This document shows, in pieces, positions 59,274 through 64,000 of a stretch of 64,000 bases of DNA. Under the pieces are notes generated by a model that worked only from the letters and a program-made list of their open reading frames with translations, made no database searches and was not told the origin of the DNA. Position 1 is the first letter of the stretch; every line of letters starts with the position of its first letter. This DNA is from Cristatella mucedo (taxonomy: Eukaryota > Bryozoa > Phylactolaemata > Cristatellidae), in assembly GCA_009760855.2 (NCBI GenBank), contig WPIO01000105.1, positions 660,001-724,000 of the forward strand, given 5' to 3'. The position numbers and the translations under genes are program-made.

Positions 59274-62200
59274 ATGGCGGAAGCCGTGCGATTCGGCCCG
59301 TACGAGGAATCCGCAGAGTCTTTCTTAAGATGCATCGAGCATTTTGAAATATACACGACGGTAAATAACATCCCGGTCGATCATCGGAAAGTAATTTTCT
59401 TAAGGGTGAAAATCCGAGAGGTGGGGAGTTATGCCCCACCTCTATGGGAGTTATCTACCTCACAGAATATTTATTGATATTTATAAAATACCTAATTGAA
59501 CGACCGGCATGCAAATTGGCACAAACAACAAGGTTAAAATGAGCTATCTTTTAATTTAGCCATAGATATTGTGATGACGTTTGATGACCTTAAACGTCAA
59601 GGTCAGGTTTTTAGCTGATATTAGCCAAGCATCGCTTCCTTAGACATCCAACACATTCATTACAATGCAGTTTAGAAATATTCCAAACCTTACAAAAGGT
59701 GCATGACAATTTGTTGACCTTAATTTATTTCTAAAAAGATAAATAAAAATTGCGTGAAGTTTGCCAATCACATTAACCAGCAAAAGTCTATCATGTAACA
59801 TTGAAGGACAGTGGCGCTATATCTGCTTAACATATACCCAATCATGAGAGACATTAGAGTAAAAAAAATTGACCAGAGCATGTATTTCGAATTTAAAGTC
59901 GAGATGGCTATAATTGGCCAAGCTTTAGAGTCACAAATGCGCAAAGCCTTACGGTTCAGGAAGGACAGTCAAAGTTGCTAACTTATATCTTAACCACCTG
60001 GCACCATATACCTTTATGTCGTAAAACATATAGCCATATAAATAGTTACCAATACTGTCAAAATATCTTTCTAGAGGAACTCTGAGTTCAAGCTGTCATC
60101 ACGGATGATTAAAATGAGGTTGGCTGTCTGTCTGCCTGCACTTATCATCGGAGCCTACTGAGCCCACACCAGAAATTTGGGCAACTGCAAAGACAACTAA
60201 CTCTTCAAAAATTCTGTCGGTAAGTTCCCCGGCTTAAGCGCAGCCAAGCATATTAAGCCATGAACTATGCCTGTGCGTCAAAAGCCTAGGACTGTCCTGT
60301 TCGCTATAAGAGACATATGTGAGAAGGAAATTATGAAATTAGAAAGTGATTGCCTTATCACTAAAATTGAACAAAGCCCATTCTGGTTTGACCAGTCTTT
60401 AAACCTGACTGCATTCGTCTATGTGGTGATTGTAAGGTCAAATTAAATTCTAAACTTATGGTGGCCAAGTACCAATTTCCATCTGAAACGACCTTTTGGA
60501 AAAAATGAATAGTGGGGTATTGTTTACCAACTTGACCACTCTAGAGGCACTCAGATACTACTGGACAATGTGTAATGGCAATGCATCTCTATAGCTACGC
60601 ACAATACTCTTTCCCTACAACCATATCTCATTCGGTTTTGCGTCTGCACTAGCAATTCACCTGAGAACTATGGACCAGCTGCTGCCGGGATTGAATGATG
60701 TTGTTTGTAATCAAGACGACATCTTTATAGCGGGTACAGACGGGGTCTCCAATCTTAAGACTCTTGATGCGTTGCAGAAACCAAATGCTGGCTTGAAAAT
60801 TCGTCGTGATTTGCGGCGCATGTTTGCAACCCTCAATTGCCTACCTCGGACATAGGATAGACGAGCACCAGTGGCAAAGTTACAGCAATTAAAGCAGCGC
60901 CAGCGACCACGAGACGTGGGTGAGTCACGTGGTGAGCTACGATCTTTCCTGGGTCCACTACAGCACTACCGCAAGTTCTTGCCAGATCTGGCAACCTTCT
61001 TGCACCCCTTGCACAAACTGATAAAGAAGGACCAAGGCCAAGGCCGGGAACCACTAATTTATACGGGGCGTTTGCTAAATTAAAGGCTACGCTGTCTTGG
61101 CGGGCTAGTGCTGACACCGTGGGATGCGAACATGCCATTGGTATTGGCATGCGATGCATCGGCTTATGGACTTGAAGCGATGCAGTCTCACGACTTTCCA
61201 ATATGTAATGAGCGGCGGACAGCTTTCACTTCAAGAAGCTTCAGTAGCAGCGACAGAAATTACTCTCAGACCATGGGAGAGGCAGTATTACAGATCTTGT
61301 GTGTCCTCCACTTCCACGATCGTCTTTAGCGGGCAGCGTTTATCCTACAAGCTGACCAAAAGCAACTCGTAACACTCCTGGGGCCGAAGAAAGGGTATCT
61401 CACTCATTGCGGCCATGCGAATACGACGGTGGGCTGCCGTGTTGTCGGCACACTCCAGCAACATTTAGTAAAAAACAAAAGGTCTGAGTATCATGCAAAC
61501 CCAGATACCATATCTAGACTACCTCAATCTTGCCTAGTCGAGGATTGCGATCAGAGGAGATTTGCTCACATCCTCACATCCTCACATCCTCACATCCTCA
61601 CATCCTCACATCCTCACATCCTCACATCCTCACATCCTCACATCCTCACATCCTCACATCCTCACATCCTCACATACGGTATTTCAGGAGATGAAAAGAA
61701 CCTGGTGCAGGTAGAGGCGCCCCAAGCAAAAGCCTACGTGATGACTGTAAAGGGATCGCCGTAACATTGTCGTCGTGCCCCAAGTCATGAGACATACTGC
61801 AGATTCCGCCACGAGCTCTCGACACTAGGCAGATGTAGAGAGTTGTAGAGAGGCACCAGGCTGATATTACCAACTAACCCTCGAGAAAAAAAGATGTTCA
61901 CTGAAGCTTCACGAAAAAGCTGCCTTGGTATTGTGCGAATGATGGCCGCTGCCAGAAATTTTACGTTGTGGCCAAACACCGATGCTGACATCGAGGCTGA
62001 CGTGTGAAGGGCATATCCACGCTGCAATGCTTTTCAGACCCATCCAAACCGACACCCTTAGACAACCCCTGAAGGTCCTTGGCAACGCCTACATTTATAC
62101 TTTGCTGGGTCTATGGGCAATTACTTGTTCTTAGTAGTGGTTGATGCTTTCACAAAGTGTCTTAACGTATTCGTCGTGAAAAACGCCACTTCTCAGTCTA

Positions 62201-62400
62201 CAATATCAACGCTAAGAAAGCTGTTAGCTCGCCAGGGCCAGGGCTTATTGAAGCTGTGTAAGGCAATTTTTCGCAGCTTCGCTCAGCTTAAATTGCTGCC
62301 TTCACGCCTAGCAATGGCGTCAAGCACATGTTTATTGTCCCGCACAAGCCACAGAGCAATCGGTATGAAAAGAGTTTTGTGTGCAGACGCCTGAGCAGAC
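59274..62400 (+). pseudogene. gag-pol relic of the Ty3/gypsy element
   Basis: ATG 59274 starts a gag-like stretch (MAEAVRFGPYEESAESFLRC and NNIPVDHRKVIFL) that breaks at about 59410. Between 59.5 and 60.3 kb no frame is readable. The RT follows with FGFASALAIHL and the catalytic-site segment CNQDDIFIAGTD near 60712. The RNase H connection reads LRSFLGPLQHYRKFLPDL near 60940, and RNase H itself LVLACDASAYGLEA near 61140. The HANPDTISRLPQ block lies near 61495 and the integrase core MGNYLFLVVVDAFTKCLNVF near 62113. Stops and frameshifts occur throughout; it is not functional. Confidence 0.8.
61565..61675. repeat. 8-bp tandem repeat inside the retrotransposon
   Basis: About 13-14 perfect copies of CTCACATC lie between the RNase H and integrase relics. 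Because eight is not a multiple of three, the protein reading is a 24-bp cycle (HILTSSHP). It must have expanded after the element lost function or contributed to its loss. Confidence 0.95.
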
Positions 62401-62859
62401 GCTCCTACGAAGCTTCAACTGGAATGTTGCTGACTTGAATTGGCACATTTTTGCCAAAACATCATACCGCCTCAACGGGTTAGGAGCAACTTACGACTAC
62501 TGAACGACTCATGGTTTGAAAACTTCGAACCCGATTAAGTCTTCTTCGACTTAGCCTACCTCTTTTCGAGAGAAGGCGGCGTGTCAAAAAGGAGATTTTG
62601 TATGGCACAAGAACTATCGGACGTCATCTGACACTCGGTCACCTGCATTACGTGGTAAACAACCTGTTAAAGGACGCATGCCGCGGTTGGTACTTCTACT
62701 TCTGTGGCACAGCCACCGGATACAAAGATGGCTACGAAAACAGCAAGTTACCCAGCCATTGAGATAGTGCCCACAAATTCCGCGAGATTCACCAAGGGAG
62801 AATGGTTTAAATTGAAGGACTTTGTTTTAACGTAAAGAGCATTTTCGCAAGGAGGGGAT

Positions 62860-63070
62860 ATTTGGTGTTCGCGTAGTTATTATATTAGTTATTCTATTTG
62901 TTCTTGCGTATCAGCTTAATATAAATAGCGAAGCAGCGCTAGTTGACAGACTCTACCTCTGGTCCCGCAGATTACACCACTAGGCATTCGTATGCCGGGA
63001 AAGGCCCAATAAATGTCTTGCAGGATAGCATGAGTCTCAAGTAATTTAGGAGGCACATTTCATATACTGC
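62860..63070 (+). repeat. 3' LTR (approximate)
   Basis: It follows a polypurine tract and includes ccAATAAAtgtcttgcagg near 63008, a likely retrotransposon poly(A) signal. Confidence 0.65.
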
Positions 63071-63390
63071 TTGTGACATCCGCTAGCAGACATCACAGTT
63101 TCTTAGCGTCTTCTTAAATTTTGTCATGTCCGGGCATATCTGTGCATCAGTCGGAAGTGAGCCATGGGCTTTGGAAGCCTACGAACTACAGGCACGGTCT
63201 CCAAAGTAGTTGAGGCCCCTACGGGGTATAGCCAAACGACTCGATTCACACAAGCCTAGCTGCAGAGCGGTGCAGCCACTGTAAGTGCCTGGTTGCACAT
63301 GCTGGTAGTGCACCAGCAAGTATTGAGTCACAGAAGTTGAGACGAGATATCACAAATGCATGATCCGATTTGAATGAAGCCTAATTCCTA

Positions 63391-63620
63391 TTCCTTGCTG
63401 ATGCACGACAATTACTGGCGAAGCCCTGGAGCCTTGGAGTAGTTCTGGCTACTTTTAAATATATTTCATTTAGGCAATGCTGTACGAGCAATCCACGCGT
63501 GAATCTCGCCGGCGGAAGCGTCACTACGACGGAGGCCAGGGTCGGAGAGCGCCCAAATCTTGATATAAAAAGTCATTATCCGTAGCGTCCATTTGACAGC
63601 CAGTGAGGGAAAACGGCGTC
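63391..63620. other. Unique sequence, nothing recognised
   Basis: Short stretch between the LINE end and the E-box repeat. Confidence 0.4.
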
Positions 63621-63706
63621 TGTGACCAGCGAGAGCACGTGACCAATGAGAGCACGTGACCAGCGAGAGCACGTGACCAGCGAGAGCACGTGACCAGCGA
63701 GAGCTC
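63621..63706. repeat. 17-bp tandem repeat, five units, with four CACGTG E-boxes
   Basis: The unit GACCAGCGAGAGCACGT repeats head to tail; one copy has ccaatgag for ccagcgag. Each junction makes GTGAC after CACGTG's centre, so four palindromic E-boxes lie at an exact 17-bp pitch. CACGTG is the binding site of bHLH-ZIP factors such as USF, MITF or MAX. A role as a promoter or enhancer element is inference only. Confidence 0.9.
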
Positions 63707-64000
63707 CAGCATGCTCGGGCTCCTGTTCGACGCCCAGAGTGCAACTGCACCGCCGCCTTTCGCTCGAAGCTCGAAGCGAAACTGACAGACTAGCGACTAG
63801 CTTGGGCTTTTGTGACGCACGAATATCAATGTATCATATAACCGTTTCCTAGCGATTATATCTCAGAAAACGCGAATTATATCTAGGCAGTCACAATATC
63901 GACGGCGTCGCGTGCCTACACTTCGCTCACCCCTAATTAGATCAACGCCTTCTCGGCAGGAGAACAAATTGGACCCGTGTACAACCAACCGCAATAGATG
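63707..64000. other. No gene recognised
   Basis: The sequence runs out of the window without a supported feature. Confidence 0.4.

Larger units (their letters stand above)
58951..63100 (+). mobile_element. Ty3/gypsy LTR retrotransposon, decayed
   Basis: Two related sequences of about 200 bp flank the element: about 58951-59160 and about 62860-63070, sharing tagttattat, a gcagatt block, AAAtGTCTTgCAGGATaGCATG and tAATTTAGGAG-type blocks. A polypurine tract (aaggagggga, 62849-62858) directly precedes the 3' LTR. In between lie gag, RT, RNase H and integrase relics in the Ty3/gypsy order. The LTRs differ at many positions, so the insertion is old. It interrupts the LINE at a GTTCTT-like site. 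Exact LTR ends and the target duplication were not resolved. Confidence 0.8.
56215..63390 (-). mobile_element. One LINE copy split into four pieces by three later insertions
   Basis: Four reverse-strand LINE segments are collinear in the expected order: tail hairpin (56215-56280), 3' UTR (58588-58747), the 3' UTR/ORF2 junction (about 58901-58962, matching ...ggacccactaaatgctgtcc) and ORF2 C-terminus (63100-63390, with the cacggtctccaaag and cctagctgcagag blocks). The gaps are filled by a hAT element, a SINE-B and a Ty3/gypsy element. The LINE is therefore the oldest of the four. Confidence 0.8.

Overview
This window is nuclear DNA from a multicellular animal, most likely an invertebrate; I cannot name the phylum. 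The reasons: coding stretches bounded by GT/AG splice signals, a canonical AATAAA polyadenylation signal, long microsatellites, and about 40% or more of the length covered by animal-type transposable elements (a CR1/L2-like LINE with an (ATT)n tail, two tRNA-like SINE families, a hAT element of the BED-finger class, and a Ty3/gypsy LTR retrotransposon). I see no operons, prokaryotic genes or CRISPR arrays.

Layout. 0-8 kb: mostly featureless sequence with a SINE, LINE tails and one weak exon candidate. 8-15.6 kb: one enormous exon (about 2,510 codons) coding a Gln/Ser/Arg/Pro-rich protein built from about 28 imperfect copies of a roughly 55-residue RS-type repeat; it ends at a strong phase-0 splice donor. 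15.7-25.4 kb: about 9.8 kb that looks like intron, filled with LINE and SINE copies, including the longest LINE (endonuclease to 3' tail). 25.46-25.65 kb: a short exon with a strong phase-0 acceptor and a stop codon, encoding a C3HC4 RING finger. Its phase, strand and position make it a plausible last exon of the giant gene. 26-36.8 kb: old LINE pieces, a microsatellite-plus-hairpin element present twice, an 18-bp minisatellite, and three SINE-B copies within 1 kb. 37.7-38.9 kb: a compact two-exon gene in a CpG-rich island, with a 13-nt first coding exon, a 156-bp intron, a 284-residue product and a poly(A) signal. 39-55.6 kb: GC-rich patches with several unassigned exon-like segments, several LINE copies, a 19-bp perfect hairpin and short tandem repeats. 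56.2-63.4 kb: a single reverse-strand LINE copy split by a hAT transposon, a SINE-B and a Ty3/gypsy element. The right end holds a 17-bp tandem repeat that carries four CACGTG E-boxes.

How parts relate. The LINE ends in a hairpin (AAAGCGCC...GGCGCTTT) followed by ATT repeats. SINE-A carries a near copy of this tail behind a tRNA-like head, which fits a SINE mobilised by LINE machinery. SINE-B has a different, strongly structured body made of consecutive hairpins. None of the transposon proteins looks intact. The host genes with most support are the giant Q/RS-rich exon, the RING exon and the two-exon gene; other exon calls are suggestions from splice-site and reading-frame evidence only. All repeat boundaries were estimated by eye.
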